Shown: positions 25,987 to 37,529, counted from the first letter of the stretch. The stretch: DNA of 64,000 bases from Microbacterium sufflavum (GCF_023101165.1 NZ_CP078076.1:3162001-3226000); one strand, 5' to 3'. Program-made: numbers and translations. The notes: a model not told the origin generated them from the letters alone.

Positions 25987-28874
25987 CAGCTGGCCTTCCG
26001 CGCGGCGCGCCCCTCACCCAGGATCTCGGCGAGGAACTGCCCGGTGTGGCTCTCCTCGACGCGGGCGATCTGCTCCGGCGTACCGGTCGCGATGATCTGC
26101 CCGCCACCCGAACCGCCCTCCGGTCCGAGGTCGATCACCCAGTCCGCCGACTTGATCACGTCGAGGTTGTGCTCGATCACGATCACGGTGTTGCCCTTGT
26201 CGACGAGGCCGTTGAGCACCTCGAGGAGCTTTCGGACGTCTTCGAAGTGCAGACCCGTGGTCGGCTCGTCGAGCACGTAGATGCTGCGGCCGTTGCTGCG
26301 ACGCTGGAGCTCCGTGGCGAGCTTGACGCGCTGCGCCTCGCCGCCCGAGAGCGTCGTGGCCGACTGCCCCAGCCGCACGTAGCCGAGCCCGACGTCGACG
26401 AGCGTCTTCATGTAGCGGTGGATCGCCTGGATCGGCTCGAAGAACTCCGCGGCCTCCTCGATCGGCATCTCCAGCACCTCGGCGATGTTCTTGCCCTTGT
26501 AGTGCACCGCGAGCGTGTCGCGGTTGTACCGCTTGCCGTGGCAGACCTCGCAGTCGACGTAGACGTCGGGCAGGAAGTTCATCTCGATCTTGATGGTGCC
26601 GTCGCCCGAGCACGCCTCGCAGCGGCCGCCCTTGACGTTGAAGCTGAAGCGACCGGGCTGATAGCCCCGCACCTTCGCCTCCGGCGTCTCGCTGAACAGG
26701 GTGCGGATGCGGTCGAACACGCCGGTGTACGTGGCCGGGTTCGAGCGCGGGGTGCGGCCGATCGGCGCCTGGTCGACGTGCACGACCTTGTCGAGGTTGT
26801 CGAGGCCGGTCACCCTGGTGTGCTTGCCCGGAACGGTCCGTGCACCGTTCAGTCGCGAAGCGAGCACCTGGTACAGGATGTCGTTCACGAGGGACGACTT
26901 GCCCGAGCCGCTGACGCCGGTGACGGCCGTGAGCACGCCCAGCGGGAAGTCTGCCGTGACGTTGCGCAGGTTGTTCGCCCGCGCGCCGACCACGCTCAGC
27001 ATGCGCTTCTTGTCGATCTTGCGACGCTTCGACGGCATCGGGATCGCCCGGCGCCCGGACAGGTAGTCGCCGGTCATCGAATCGCTGTCGCCGAGGAGCG
27101 CGCTGTACGGCCCCGAGTGCACGACGGTGCCGCCGTTCACTCCGGCGCCGGGACCGATGTCGACCACCCAGTCCGCCGCCTCGATGGTCTCTTCGTCGTG
27201 CTCCACCACGATGAGCGTGTTGCCCAGGTCGCGCAGCGTGAGCAGGGTCTCGATCAGCCGGCGGTTGTCGCGCTGGTGCAGGCCGATCGACGGCTCGTCG
27301 AGCACGTAGAGCACGCCCGTCAGGCCGGAGCCGATCTGCGTGGCGAGCCGGATGCGCTGCGCCTCGCCGCCGGACAGCGACCCCGCCGAACGGCTGAGGT
27401 TGAGGTACGACAGCCCCACCTGGAGGAGGAAGTCGAGGCGCAGGCGGATCTCGCGCAGCACCTGGGCGGCGATCTTCGCCTCCCGCTCCGTGAGGTGCAG
27501 CTTCTCCATGAAGCCCCGCGCGTCGGCGAGGCTCAGGTGCGACACCTCGGCGATCGAGTGGCCGTGCACCTGCACCGCGAGCACCTCGGGCTTGAGGCGG
27601 TCGCCGTTGCACACGGGGCACGGCACCTCACGGAGGTACTCGCCCCAGCGGTTGCGCTGCGTGTCGGACTCGGCCTGGAGGTACTGCCGCTCGATGTAGG
27701 GCACGACGCCCTCGAACCCGGACGCGTACCGCATCTCCCGGCCGTAGCGGTTCTTCCACTTGACCGTGACCTTGTAGTTCTCGCCGCGGAGCACGGCCTC
27801 CTTGACGTCGGAGTGCAGCTCGCGCCACGGGGTGTCGAGCGAGAAGTCGAGGTCGCGCGCCAGCCCCTCGAGCAGGCGCTCGTAGTACTGGAACAGACCC
27901 TTGCCCTGCGTGGTCCAGGGGATGATGACGCCCTCGCGGATCGAGAGGTCTTCGTCGCCGAGCATCAGCTCGACGTCCACCGACATGCGCGTGCCCAGCC
28001 CGGAGCACGCGGGGCAGGCGCCGAACGGTGCGTTGAAGGAGAACGTGCGCGGCTCGATCTCGGTGAGGGTGAGGGCGTGGCCGTTCGGGCAGGCGAGCTT
28101 CTCGGAGAAGGTCTGCCAGGCGTCGTCGCCCTCGCCGTCGACGTAGTTGATCTGCACGACGCCACCCGCGAGTCCCAGCGCCGTCTCCACCGAGTCGGTG
28201 ACCCGGCCCAGGATGTCGGGCGACGCCACCAGGCGGTCGACGACCACCGCGATGTCGTGCTTGTAGCTCTTCTTCAGCGTGGGCGGCTCGGCCAGCTGGA
28301 TGAGGTCGCCGTCGACGATCGCGCGGGAGTAGCCCTTGGCGCCGAGCTCGCGGAAGAGGTCGACGAACTCGCCCTTCTTCTGCGACACGATGGGGGCGAC
28401 GACCTGGTACCGGGTGCGCTCGGGCAGCTCCATGAGCTGGTCGGCGATCTGCTGCACCGTCTGACGCTGGATCTTCTCGCCGCACTCGGGACAGTGCGGC
28501 ACGCCGATACGCGCCCACAGCAAGCGCATGTAGTCGTAGATCTCGGTGATGGTGCCCACGGTCGACCGCGGGTTGCGGTTGGTCGACTTCTGGTCGATCG
28601 ACACCGCGGGGCTCAGGCCCTCGATGAAATCGACGTCCGGCCGATCCACCTGGCCGAGGAACTGCCGCGCATAGGCGCTCAGCGATTCGACGTAGCGACG
28701 CTGCCCCTCGGCGAAGATCGTGTCGAACGCCAGACTCGACTTCCCCGACCCGGACAGGCCGGTGAACACGACGAGGGAGTCGCGCGGGATGTCGATGTCG
28801 ACGTTCTGGAGGTTGTGGACGCGGGCACCGCGGACACTGAGTTTTCCGGGGGAGGCAACGGGGACGATGGGCAC
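25986..28874 (-). CDS. uvrA: Excinuclease ABC subunit A
   Basis: A 962-residue DNA damage sensor with two ABC ATPase modules. The first Walker A is [12 protein letters not shown] (about 40) and the second [12 protein letters not shown] (about 655); LSGGEAQRI and LSGGEAQRV are the two signature motifs. Zinc-binding CxxC pairs occur at [15 protein letters not shown] and CEACSGDG ... CEVCHGK. The GTG start is preceded at 6 nt by TAGACT, predicting a leaderless mRNA, and this element overlaps a degenerate LexA-type box. Translationally coupled to uvrC. Confidence 0.98.
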   Translation of the reverse strand: MPIVPVASPGKLSVRGARVHNLQNVDIDIPRDSLVVFTGLSGSGKSSLAFDTIFAEGQRRYVESLSAYARQFLGQVDRPDVDFIEGLSPAVSIDQKSTNRNPRSTVGTITEIYDYMRLLWARIGVPHCPECGEKIQRQTVQQIADQLMELPERTRYQVVAPIVSQKKGEFVDLFRELGAKGYSRAIVDGDLIQLAEPPTLKKSYKHDIAVVVDRLVASPDILGRVTDSVETALGLAGGVVQINYVDGEGDDAWQTFSEKLACPNGHALTLTEIEPRTFSFNAPFGACPACSGLGTRMSVDVELMLGDEDLSIREGVIIPWTTQGKGLFQYYERLLEGLARDLDFSLDTPWRELHSDVKEAVLRGENYKVTVKWKNRYGREMRYASGFEGVVPYIERQYLQAESDTQRNRWGEYLREVPCPVCNGDRLKPEVLAVQVHGHSIAEVSHLSLADARGFMEKLHLTEREAKIAAQVLREIRLRLDFLLQVGLSYLNLSRSAGSLSGGEAQRIRLATQIGSGLTGVLYVLDEPSIGLHQRDNRRLIETLLTLRDLGNTLIVVEHDEETIEAADWVVDIGPGAGVNGGTVVHSGPYSALLGDSDSMTGDYLSGRRAIPMPSKRRKIDKKRMLSVVGARANNLRNVTADFPLGVLTAVTGVSGSGKSSLVNDILYQVLASRLNGARTVPGKHTRVTGLDNLDKVVHVDQAPIGRTPRSNPATYTGVFDRIRTLFSETPEAKVRGYQPGRFSFNVKGGRCEACSGDGTIKIEMNFLPDVYVDCEVCHGKRYNRDTLAVHYKGKNIAEVLEMPIEEAAEFFEPIQAIHRYMKTLVDVGLGYVRLGQSATTLSGGEAQRVKLATELQRRSNGRSIYVLDEPTTGLHFEDVRKLLEVLNGLVDKGNTVIVIEHNLDVIKSADWVIDLGPEGGSGGGQIIATGTPEQIARVEESHTGQFLAEILGEGRAARKAS

Positions 28875-28889
28875 CGAACAAGTCTACGA
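28874..28889 (-). promoter_or_regulatory. uvrA -10 box overlapping a degenerate SOS box
   Basis: Minus-strand TAGACT (28881-28886) ends 6 nt before the GTG. The overlapping minus-strand 16-mer at 28889-28874 matches 9 of 12 fixed positions of the actinobacterial LexA consensus TCGAACNNNNGTTCGA, with an intact GTTCG half-site. Binding would block the start of transcription. Inferred. Confidence 0.4.
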
Positions 28890-28911
28890 GGGGCCACGGA
28901 CATCGGCTCCG

Positions 28912-29478
28912 CTAGAGGCGATCCCCTCCCGTCGACGGGGCCGCAACGGCCCGCGGGACGGCGCCGTTCCCCCGGCGCAGGACCAGCCATGCGACGACCA
29001 CGACGACCAGGAGGAGTGACGCCGCCGCGGGCGCGAGCCATGCCGCCCCGCGCTCGACCTGCCCCGGCGACACCGCCCAGACGCCGAGCGCGATCGACTG
29101 GGCCACCAGCTGGATCACGACGAACCGCACCGCCGTCGGCCGGAGCGACCTCAGCGTGAGGCGAGCGGCCGCGGGCACCGTGAGGCTGAGCGCGGCGAGA
29201 ATGTGGATCGCATGGACGAGCACGAGGGCGACCGCCGTCCGTTCCGGCGCCGGCTCGGACAGCAGCAGCCCGAACGGCAGGCAGGCCGACCCCACCCATG
29301 TTGCGAGCGACCGGGGCAGCACGGCCCCCACGAGAGCCGCGACCACCGCCACACCCCGCCAGAACGGCGTGGGGTGCAGCACCAGCACGCCGAGCAGCAC
29401 CAGAGCCACGGTCAGGACGCGCAGCGTCACCCCGGGCACCCAGGCGCCCACGTCGAACCCTCGCGTGCGAGCGGTCAC
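28912..29478 (-). CDS. Multi-pass membrane protein, MoxR/DUF58 operon
   Basis: 188 residues with about five or six hydrophobic segments (for example [15 protein letters not shown] near 22-37, [13 protein letters not shown] near 44-57, and [17 protein letters not shown] near 150-168) and a short charged tail. No enzyme motif. GTG start with 4-nt GTGA overlap onto the DUF58 stop, so it is the last gene of a five-gene coupled operon. Probably acts at the membrane with the DUF58 protein. Family not recognised. Confidence 0.75.
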   Translation of the reverse strand: MTARTRGFDVGAWVPGVTLRVLTVALVLLGVLVLHPTPFWRGVAVVAALVGAVLPRSLATWVGSACLPFGLLLSEPAPERTAVALVLVHAIHILAALSLTVPAAARLTLRSLRPTAVRFVVIQLVAQSIALGVWAVSPGQVERGAAWLAPAAASLLLVVVVVAWLVLRRGNGAVPRAVAAPSTGGDRL

Positions 29479-30782
29479 CGCGCCACCCTCCGGCTCCGCT
29501 GCTGGCGCACCACCGCCACCCGCAACGCCACATCGACGCCGTCGTCTGCCCAGGCCACCACCTCGACCCCCGCGCGCCGGAGCTCGGCGAGGATGTCGGC
29601 GCGCTCGGCCAGCAGCGTGCGCAGGGCGATGCGCTGCTCCCTGGTGAGCCGTGCGCCGTCGAGCTGCGGCAGCACATCGATCGCGACGACGGCGTGACCG
29701 GCGGCCCGCCACTGCGTCGCGAGTCGCGCAGCCACCCCGTCGGCGAAGGTCGAGAGCACGAACACGATCGAGCCCGTCGGTACGACAGGCGAGCGCCGGT
29801 AGGACGAGTCGGCACTCGGACCCGTGGCGGCGACGGCGGCGCGCAGCCGCGCGAGGTGCCGGGCTCCCCCGCCGATCGGCACGCTGCGTCCGCCCGGCGA
29901 GAGCGCGTGGAACGCGACCCGATCCCCGGCTCCGACCGCGGCGGTCGCCACGGACAGAGCCGCCTCGCGCGCGAGGTCGAGCGAGGTGACACCCGTGCGG
30001 TCCGGGTCGTCGGTCCCCCACGCGGCCACCACCGATCCGAGGTCCTCCGCCGTGTCCATCGCGATCACCACCGAAGAGTCGCTCAGCGCGTTCACCCGCC
30101 GCACCAGCAGGTCGCCGGGGCGTCGGGCGGCACGAGCCGTCGCGCGCCAATCCACCCTCCGCACCTCATCCCCGGGGACGAACGGGTGGATGTCGTGGAA
30201 GTCGCCGCCATGACCCGCGCGACGCCCCTCGTGCGAGCCGTTCAGCCCCGCGAGGCGCGGAGCCACCGGCAGCCGATCGATCCTCCTCGTCTTCGGTGCG
30301 GCGTTCCACCCGATCGCCGTGCGCGGTCCGCGGTCGGAGACCCAGGCGCCGTCGATCGCGGTGCCCCGGGCGATCAGCCCCATCAGCTCGACCGGCCCCG
30401 AGTGCGACAGCCGCATCCGAGCGGACAGCACCGCCGTGCCCGGCCGCACCTCCGCGAGCGCGGTGCGACGCCCCCGCCCCTCGACCGCGAGCTGCACGTG
30501 CTCGGCGTCGAGGTCGACGTCCGCGGTGACGCGCACCACGGCGTCCTCCCCCGCGTCGGGCGCAGCGTGCAGGGCGACCCGCAGCTCCCCGTCGCGCGGA
30601 CGGCGCAGCAGCGCCCACACCGCCGCGAGGGCGAGCGGCAGACCCACCGCGATCACGTCGGGGCGCGATAGCACCAGTCCGAGGCCCGCGAGCACGGCTG
30701 CTCCGGCGAGGCCGAGCGCGATCACGGGCGTCCGATGCCACGTCACCCCCGCGGATGCCGTCGTCGCGGTCTCGTCAGTCAT
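29475..30782 (-). CDS. DUF58 domain protein
   Basis: 435 residues. Two hydrophobic segments at about 18-55 anchor it. The DUF58 signature follows near 205-230, with GGDFHDIHPFVPGDEVRRVDW and the downstream LLVRRVNALSD. A vWA-like fold follows, with VVIAMDTAEDLG resembling a degraded MIDAS start. DUF58 proteins are partners of MoxR AAA+ ATPases. The ATG overlaps the MoxR stop by 4 nt (ATGA). Function inferred only from association. Confidence 0.9.
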   Translation of the reverse strand: MTDETATTASAGVTWHRTPVIALGLAGAAVLAGLGLVLSRPDVIAVGLPLALAAVWALLRRPRDGELRVALHAAPDAGEDAVVRVTADVDLDAEHVQLAVEGRGRRTALAEVRPGTAVLSARMRLSHSGPVELMGLIARGTAIDGAWVSDRGPRTAIGWNAAPKTRRIDRLPVAPRLAGLNGSHEGRRAGHGGDFHDIHPFVPGDEVRRVDWRATARAARRPGDLLVRRVNALSDSSVVIAMDTAEDLGSVVAAWGTDDPDRTGVTSLDLAREAALSVATAAVGAGDRVAFHALSPGGRSVPIGGGARHLARLRAAVAATGPSADSSYRRSPVVPTGSIVFVLSTFADGVAARLATQWRAAGHAVVAIDVLPQLDGARLTREQRIALRTLLAERADILAELRRAGVEVVAWADDGVDVALRVAVVRQQRSRRVAR

Positions 30783-31750
30783 CGCACGGCCGCGACGGTC
30801 GGCGGCACCGGGGTGCGTTCGACCGCCGCCGCCACGACTCCACCCGGATCCACCCCCTGCGCCCAGGCCTGCGGAGTGAGTGTCAGCCGATGCGCCAGCA
30901 CAGGGACGGCGACGCGTTTGACGTCGTCGGGCCGCACGTACGACCGCCCCTCGAGTGCCGCGACGCCCCTGGCGAGCAGCACGAGCGCCTGGGATCCGCG
31001 AGGCGAGGCACCCACCGACACGTTCACCGCCTCGCGGGTCGCCCTCGTCAGGTCCACGGCGTAGCGCACCACGTCCTGATCGACGTTGATGCGCTCGACC
31101 GCCGCCTGGAGCGCGAGAAGCCCCTCCGTGTCGACCACGGCGGGCACGCGGACGTCGGGCGTCTGCCGCCGCACCCTGTCGACGATGATGCGCGTCTCGT
31201 CGTCCGGGGCGGGGTAGCCCACGGTGAGGCGCACCATGAACCGGTCGAGCTGCGCCTCCGGCAGGGCGTAGGTCCCTTCGTACTCGATGGGGTTGGAGGT
31301 CGCGATCACGTGGAAGGGCTGCGGCAGTGGGAAACGGTTCCCCTCCACCGTGACTTGCCGCTCGGCCATCGCCTCGAGCATCGCGGACTGCGTCTTGGGC
31401 GTGGTGCGGTTCACCTCGTCGGCGAGGAGCAGACCCGTGAAGATCGGCCCGGGCCGGAAGACGAAGTCCCCCTCGGTCGGGGCGTACACGTACGAGCCCG
31501 TCACGTCGCCGGGCAGCATATCCGGCGTGCACTGCAGCCGTCGGAACTCGAGTCCCAGCGCCTGGGCCAGGCTCCGCGCGGCCAGCGTCTTGCCGAGCCC
31601 CGGCACGTCCTCGAACAGCACGTGACCCCCGGCCAGGATCGCCGCGAGGGCGAGTGTGAGCGTCTCGTCCATACCGACGACGACGCTGCGCACCCCCTCC
31701 AGCACACGGCGACCCGTGGTCGCGATCTCGGTGGTCTCATCCGTGGTCAT
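30779..31750 (-). CDS. MoxR-family AAA+ ATPase
   Basis: 323 residues. Walker A is EDVPGLGKTLAA (about 47-58), Walker B LLLADEVNRTTP (about 110), and sensor 1 VIATSNPIEYEG (about 150). MoxR proteins act as chaperone-like ATPases that assemble or activate partner proteins, usually encoded next door. Here the partners would be the DUF58 and DUF4129 proteins. The start overlaps the preceding membrane-protein stop by 4 nt. Confidence 0.94.
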   Translation of the reverse strand: MTTDETTEIATTGRRVLEGVRSVVVGMDETLTLALAAILAGGHVLFEDVPGLGKTLAARSLAQALGLEFRRLQCTPDMLPGDVTGSYVYAPTEGDFVFRPGPIFTGLLLADEVNRTTPKTQSAMLEAMAERQVTVEGNRFPLPQPFHVIATSNPIEYEGTYALPEAQLDRFMVRLTVGYPAPDDETRIIVDRVRRQTPDVRVPAVVDTEGLLALQAAVERINVDQDVVRYAVDLTRATREAVNVSVGASPRGSQALVLLARGVAALEGRSYVRPDDVKRVAVPVLAHRLTLTPQAWAQGVDPGGVVAAAVERTPVPPTVAAVR

Positions 31751-32223
31751 GCTGTCTCCTCCGTGTCGGTGGGTATGCGTTCGAGCGCGTCCAACGCTCT
31801 CTCGATGTCGTCGCGCCGCACCTCGCGGCGGGACAGTCCCGCGCGGATGCCCTGGCCGAGCAGCGCGTCGATGGCCGCGTGGTCGGCGGGATCGTCGAGG
31901 TCGAGGCCGCGGTGCGCGAGCCGCCGGCGGAGCACGTTCTGCACGCGGCGCACGAGGATGGTCCCCGCAACGCCCGAACGCGTGTTGATCGCCCATGCCA
32001 GCCGGGAGACCTCGGAGCCCCTGGCCTCGCGCGGCGGACGCTCGGGCGGCCAGAGGACGGGATCGTCGACCAGGACCCCGCGCAGCGCGAGGGACACCGC
32101 CGCGGCGACCGTCGTCCACGACACCGCGAACGCCAGCGGGACACCCGCGGCGCGCAGCCCCAGCACGAGGGCGACCGCGAGCAGCACACAGCCCGCGGCG
32201 ATCGCGACGGTCCGCGCCCTCAT
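31747..32223 (-). CDS. Small membrane protein of the MoxR operon
   Basis: 158 residues. Two N-terminal hydrophobic segments (about 7-25 and 30-48) precede a charged helical domain rich in arginine and aspartate (RRDDIERALDALERI near the end). No recognised motif. It lies between DUF4129 and MoxR with 4-nt overlaps on both sides, which points to stoichiometric co-production. Confidence 0.75.
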   Translation of the reverse strand: MRARTVAIAAGCVLLAVALVLGLRAAGVPLAFAVSWTTVAAAVSLALRGVLVDDPVLWPPERPPREARGSEVSRLAWAINTRSGVAGTILVRRVQNVLRRRLAHRGLDLDDPADHAAIDALLGQGIRAGLSRREVRRDDIERALDALERIPTDTEETA

Positions 32224-32972
32224 CGCCACCCCTCCCTGATGCCGCGCAGGCTCGCGGCCGCGGCAGCGCGATCCGCCTCGTCGGCGACGCGGCCGCCGAA
32301 GCGCACCTGCTCGTAGAGACGGAGCAGCGTGATCACGTCGTCGCGGATGCCCGCCCGGCGCCCGACGATACGCACCGTGAACTCCGACGGCGTCTCCGTC
32401 GCCGAGCGGCCGGCCCCGGCATCCGCCGCCGACTCCTCCAGTCCGACCCAGGCGGAGACGATGGCGTCGGCGGCCCGCGGACGTTCCGCGATCGTTCGGA
32501 GCGCTGCGTCGACTCCCCGGCGGATGACCGCATCGTCGGGCGCCGCCTCGACCACAGGCCCGCCGGACGCGGCGTCCGGGACGACCGCGTCCGTGCGCCG
32601 CAGGGGACGATCGCGCCACAGATCACGGAAGCGGCGGACGGCCCACCGTGCCACGACCACGAGCACCAGCACCGCGACGGCGGCGAGCAGCGCTCCGAAC
32701 ACGACGCCGAGGATGTTCTGCAGCACCGAGTCCTCCGGCGGCTCCAGCTCCGGGAGGGGCGAGCTCGTCGTCTCGGGGACGACGACCGCGTCGGGCTGCT
32801 GTTCCGGCGGGGGCGGCGACGACGGCGCGAACTGCGGCTGCCCCTGAAGCGCCGCGGCGAGCATCAGCAGAGCGAAGAGACCGACCACCCCGCCGAGGAG
32901 CAGGATCCGGCGGAGTGTTCCGCGACCGCTCGCGCGCAGGACTCCGCGAGTGGGGGCCTCGGTGCGCGACAT
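32220..32972 (-). CDS. DUF4129 domain membrane protein
   Basis: 250 residues. Transmembrane segments lie at about 23-42 and 88-110, with a proline-rich extracytoplasmic loop between them and a cytoplasmic C-terminal DUF4129 domain (IVSAWVGLEESAADAG and ETPSEFTVRIVGR). DUF4129 often occurs as the tail of transglutaminase-like TgpA proteins; here it stands alone. First gene of the operon. TAGGGT (32979-32984, minus strand) ends 6 nt before the ATG, predicting a leaderless mRNA. Confidence 0.85.
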   Translation of the reverse strand: MSRTEAPTRGVLRASGRGTLRRILLLGGVVGLFALLMLAAALQGQPQFAPSSPPPPEQQPDAVVVPETTSSPLPELEPPEDSVLQNILGVVFGALLAAVAVLVLVVVARWAVRRFRDLWRDRPLRRTDAVVPDAASGGPVVEAAPDDAVIRRGVDAALRTIAERPRAADAIVSAWVGLEESAADAGAGRSATETPSEFTVRIVGRRAGIRDDVITLLRLYEQVRFGGRVADEADRAAAAASLRGIREGWR

Positions 32973-33008
32973 GAGTCCACCCTAGGGTCGGGCGCGGCGC
33001 GGGCGTGG

Positions 33009-33494
33009 TCAGGCGGACGGCGCTGCCGTGGAGCCGCTGTCGAGCCGGCGCCCGGCGAAAGCGCCGAGTCCGTCGCGGAGCGCACCGACCTCCTGGATGC
33101 TCATGCCGACGGCGCGCATGACCTGCACGGGCACGTCGACAGCGCGAGCACGCAGCGCCAGGCCCGCCTCCGTGAGCGTGATCTCGAGCCGACGCTCGTC
33201 CTCGGCGCTGCGCTGTCGTGCCACGAGGCCGTCCGTCTCCAGGCGCTTGACGAGGGGCGAGGCCGTCGCCGGCTCCAGCGCGAGGTCTGCGGCAAGGTCG
33301 TTGAGGGTGCGCGGCGCCCTTTCCCACAGCGCGAGCATGACCAGGTACTGCGGATGCGTCAGTCCCAGCGGCTCCAGGATCGGGCGGTAGATCGCCACGA
33401 TGTTGCGAGCGGCCGTGACGATCGCGAAGCACAACTGGTTCTCGAGGCGGAGCAGGTCGTCGGAGGCGGTCACGGATCGACTATACATCTGCAC
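33009..33494 (-). CDS. MarR-family transcriptional regulator
   Basis: Up to 161 residues. Winged-helix core with LTHPQYLVMLALWERAPRTL, then LALEPATASPLVKRLETDGL (recognition helix) and the RQRSAEDERRLEI wing, all typical of MarR. The start is uncertain among GTG 33494, ATG 33488 and a later GTG. It is divergent from a small zinc-ribbon gene, and a perfect palindrome (33499-33514) lies between them, so it probably represses that gene and itself. Confidence 0.9.
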   Translation of the reverse strand: MQMYSRSVTASDDLLRLENQLCFAIVTAARNIVAIYRPILEPLGLTHPQYLVMLALWERAPRTLNDLAADLALEPATASPLVKRLETDGLVARQRSAEDERRLEITLTEAGLALRARAVDVPVQVMRAVGMSIQEVGALRDGLGAFAGRRLDSGSTAAPSA

Positions 33495-33498
33495 GAAT

Positions 33499-33514
33499 CA
33501 TTAGTACACTAATG
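33499..33514 (+). promoter_or_regulatory. MarR operator overlapping the zinc-ribbon gene promoter
   Basis: CATTAGT-AC-ACTAATG, perfect 7-bp arms with a 2-nt spacer, in the shape of known MarR sites (TTAG-N-CTAA). It contains TACACT (33505-33510), which ends 7 nt before ATG 33518. Repressor binding would therefore cover the -10 box of the plus-strand gene. Confidence 0.65.
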
Positions 33515-33517
33515 AAC

Positions 33518-33760
33518 ATGTCGAACGACTCCACTCGGCCCCCGCTTCGCACCCGCATCCGCGAGGCCGGGGGCCTCTACACCTGGGTCAACACCAACCT
33601 GGTCCGTCTCGCCGGTCCCGCGTCCGTCGGACCGTACGAGAAGACGCCGCCTCCCAGCGCTGCCGAGCGCGCCGAGCGGGCCTGCCCGCTGTGCGGGGCG
33701 CCGATGACACAGCACGTGATCGACCGATCGGGTCCGAAGACCCTCGTGCACTGCCCCTAG
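33518..33760 (+). CDS. Small zinc-ribbon-like protein
   Basis: 80 residues, unrecognised. A basic N-terminal region (RTRIREAGGLYTWVNTNLVR) is followed by a C-terminal CPLCGAPM ... HC segment that looks like a small metal-binding knuckle (C-x2-C and a further cysteine at the penultimate position). ATG 33518 was preferred to 33512 because TACACT is 7 nt upstream of it. It is controlled through the MarR palindrome, and its stop overlaps the convergent TfoX-like gene stop by sharing CTAG. Confidence 0.7.
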   Translation: MSNDSTRPPLRTRIREAGGLYTWVNTNLVRLAGPASVGPYEKTPPPSAAERAERACPLCGAPMTQHVIDRSGPKTLVHCP

Positions 33761-34110
33761 CCCTCGTCGGAAGCCGCCTCGACCGCGGCGCCCGTCGACT
33801 CGCGCGCGACATCGAGCCACAGCATCAGCGCGGCATCGTCCTCGATCGCCGACGGCGCGACGTCGAGCCACCCGGAACTCATGGTGCGCGAGCCCATCAC
33901 CGCGCGAGAGACCCCCGCTTCCGTGAGCATCGCCGCCCCGTTCTCGTCGTCCACGCGGACGAGGAGCACACCGCCCGTGCGCGCGCCGACCAGGATGCGC
34001 CCGCCGTCCAGGAACGCCTTGGTTCCGAACATCCGGCGCTCCTCGATCGCGTCGTCCGCGCTCAACAGCGCCCGGATCCGATCGGCGAGGTCGTTCCCTG
34101 CGTCATCCAT
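33757..34110 (-). CDS. TfoX N-terminal-domain protein
   Basis: 117 residues. The pattern IEERRMFGTKAFLDGGRILVG near 25-45, with WLDVAPSAIEDDAAL later, fits the TfoX/Sxy N-terminal domain, a small fold found as free-standing proteins in many bacteria with no known biochemical role there. GGAGTGGCG precedes ATG 34110. It follows uvrB by 11 nt on the same strand, so co-transcribed. A competence role should not be assumed. Confidence 0.8.
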   Translation of the reverse strand: MDDAGNDLADRIRALLSADDAIEERRMFGTKAFLDGGRILVGARTGGVLLVRVDDENGAAMLTEAGVSRAVMGSRTMSSGWLDVAPSAIEDDAALMLWLDVARESTGAAVEAASDEG

Positions 34111-34121
34111 CGCCACTCCAC

Positions 34122-36194
<2,073 letters not shown>

Positions 36195-36233
36195 GCTTCC
36201 AGCGTAGGCCGCCCCTCCGACATCGGGGCCGGG

Positions 36234-36773
36234 TCAGGCGACCAGGACCGCCGTCTCCGCCGAGGGCTCGGTGGTCGCGGTCGCACTCCCGCCGTTGAGG
36301 AGCGTCATGGTCGCGGTCGAGCGCAGTTCGCCGGGCGCCGAGCCGATCACGTTGAAGCTCAGCGCGTCGCCGAAGCTCGACGGCGTCCTGATGAAGGTGA
36401 AGCTCGTGGCGGTGGAGCCGCCGACGGGCTGCGGCGCCCAGGCCCCGAACGACGACGCGGGATCGAGCGTGACGGGAGAGGAGAACGTGACGACCACGAC
36501 AAGCGAGCCACCGGCGGGCGGACTCATCCAGGGGTTCGCCCGATAGCTGATCTGGGTGCTGAAGGTGGCGCGCAGGCCACCGCTCGCCGCGACCAGGCTG
36601 GTGAACGCGCCCTGCGCCTCCGCGTCCCAGTAGTAGTTCGCCGTGCTGTTCGGGACGACGGTCGCGCTGGCTGCCGCCAGCGGCGCAGCGACGGCCACCG
36701 CGATGACGGGGGCCGACCAGGCCGCTCCCTTGATCAGAGTCCGACGCGAGATGCCATGGCTCGACTGAGTCAC
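36234..36773 (-). CDS. Exported protein with Tat-like signal peptide
   Basis: 179 residues from GTG 36773. A twin-arginine-like N-terminus (ISRRTLIKGAAW, residues 8-19) is followed by a hydrophobic stretch ending in AAPLAAASA (about 38). The mature part is serine/threonine/valine-rich beta-type sequence with no cysteines and no membrane anchor. Function unknown. The frame is open further upstream, but the twin arginines would then not be N-terminal. Lies between uvrB and coaE, which are usually neighbours. Confidence 0.7.
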   Translation of the reverse strand: MTQSSHGISRRTLIKGAAWSAPVIAVAVAAPLAAASATVVPNSTANYYWDAEAQGAFTSLVAASGGLRATFSTQISYRANPWMSPPAGGSLVVVVTFSSPVTLDPASSFGAWAPQPVGGSTATSFTFIRTPSSFGDALSFNVIGSAPGELRSTATMTLLNGGSATATTEPSAETAVLVA

Positions 36774-36899
36774 TTCTTCCACTCCCCAGCGCGCGGAAAA
36801 AGCTCTCCCCCAGCAGACCATCCCCTGGTGCGTCCCCACGCCCTTCCAGAATATCGGCGACGTTCTGCGCACCTGGAGAAATGCTGAACGTCCGGTCGG

Positions 36900-37499
36900 T
36901 CAGCCGGTGCGGAGGCGCTCCCACAGCGCGTCGGCCTGCGCGACCGTCTCGGCGAGAGCGCCGCCGGTCTCGATCACCACGTCGGCGATCGCCAGACGCT
37001 TCTCGTCGGACACCTGCGCGCCGACGCGCTCGCGGGCGGCAGCCTCGTCCATGCCCCGCAGCTCGACCAGCCGACGCAGACGCTCCTCCGCCGGGGCATG
37101 CGCGACCACGATCAGGTCCCACGGGTCGTCGACCCTCGCCTCCACCAGCAACGGCACGTCGTACACCACCACCGCGTGCGGATCGGCGGCGAGCGCGTCC
37201 GTGAAGCGGCGCTGCGACTCGTCGCGCACGGCGGGGTGCACGATCGCGTTCAGCTGCGCCAGCTGCTCCGGGTCGCCGAACACCCGCGCGCCCAGCGCCG
37301 GCCGATCCAGGGAGCCGTCCTCCGCGATGACCTCCGGGCCGAACACCTCGGCGATCCGCTCCAGCACCGGCGACCCGGGCGCCTGCACGTCGCGCACGAT
37401 CGCGTCCGCATCCACGATGATCGATCCGTGCTCCGCGAGACGACGGGCGATGGTCGACTTCCCGGAGGCGATGCCACCGGTGAGGGCGATGAGGGGCAT
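36900..37499 (-). CDS. coaE: Dephospho-CoA kinase
   Basis: 199 residues. Last step of coenzyme A synthesis. Walker A is LTGGIASGKSTIARRL (residues 6-21), followed by the VDADAIVRDV motif near 30 and VYDVPLLVEARV near 113. Single-domain form; some actinobacteria carry a C-terminal UPF0157 fusion, absent here. TAGACT (37506-37511, minus strand) ends 6 nt before the ATG, predicting a leaderless mRNA. Confidence 0.96.
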   Translation of the reverse strand: MPLIALTGGIASGKSTIARRLAEHGSIIVDADAIVRDVQAPGSPVLERIAEVFGPEVIAEDGSLDRPALGARVFGDPEQLAQLNAIVHPAVRDESQRRFTDALAADPHAVVVYDVPLLVEARVDDPWDLIVVAHAPAEERLRRLVELRGMDEAAARERVGAQVSDEKRLAIADVVIETGGALAETVAQADALWERLRTG

Positions 37500-37529
37500 G
37501 ACGTCAGTCTAGGTTCCCCACCACGGGCC

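Noticed and set aside
25959..29159. A 1066-codon open frame on the plus strand antisense to uvrA, and a similar 919-codon frame at 34128-36887 antisense to uvrB
   Set aside because: Both lie opposite unmistakable uvr genes, have arginine/histidine/leucine-rich shadow composition and no recognisable domain. Long antisense frames are expected where wobble positions are mostly G or C.
33512..33517. Start of the zinc-ribbon gene at ATG 33512
   Set aside because: It would lie one base after the -10 box TACACT and inside the operator. ATG 33518 has the 7-nt spacing seen elsewhere in the window.
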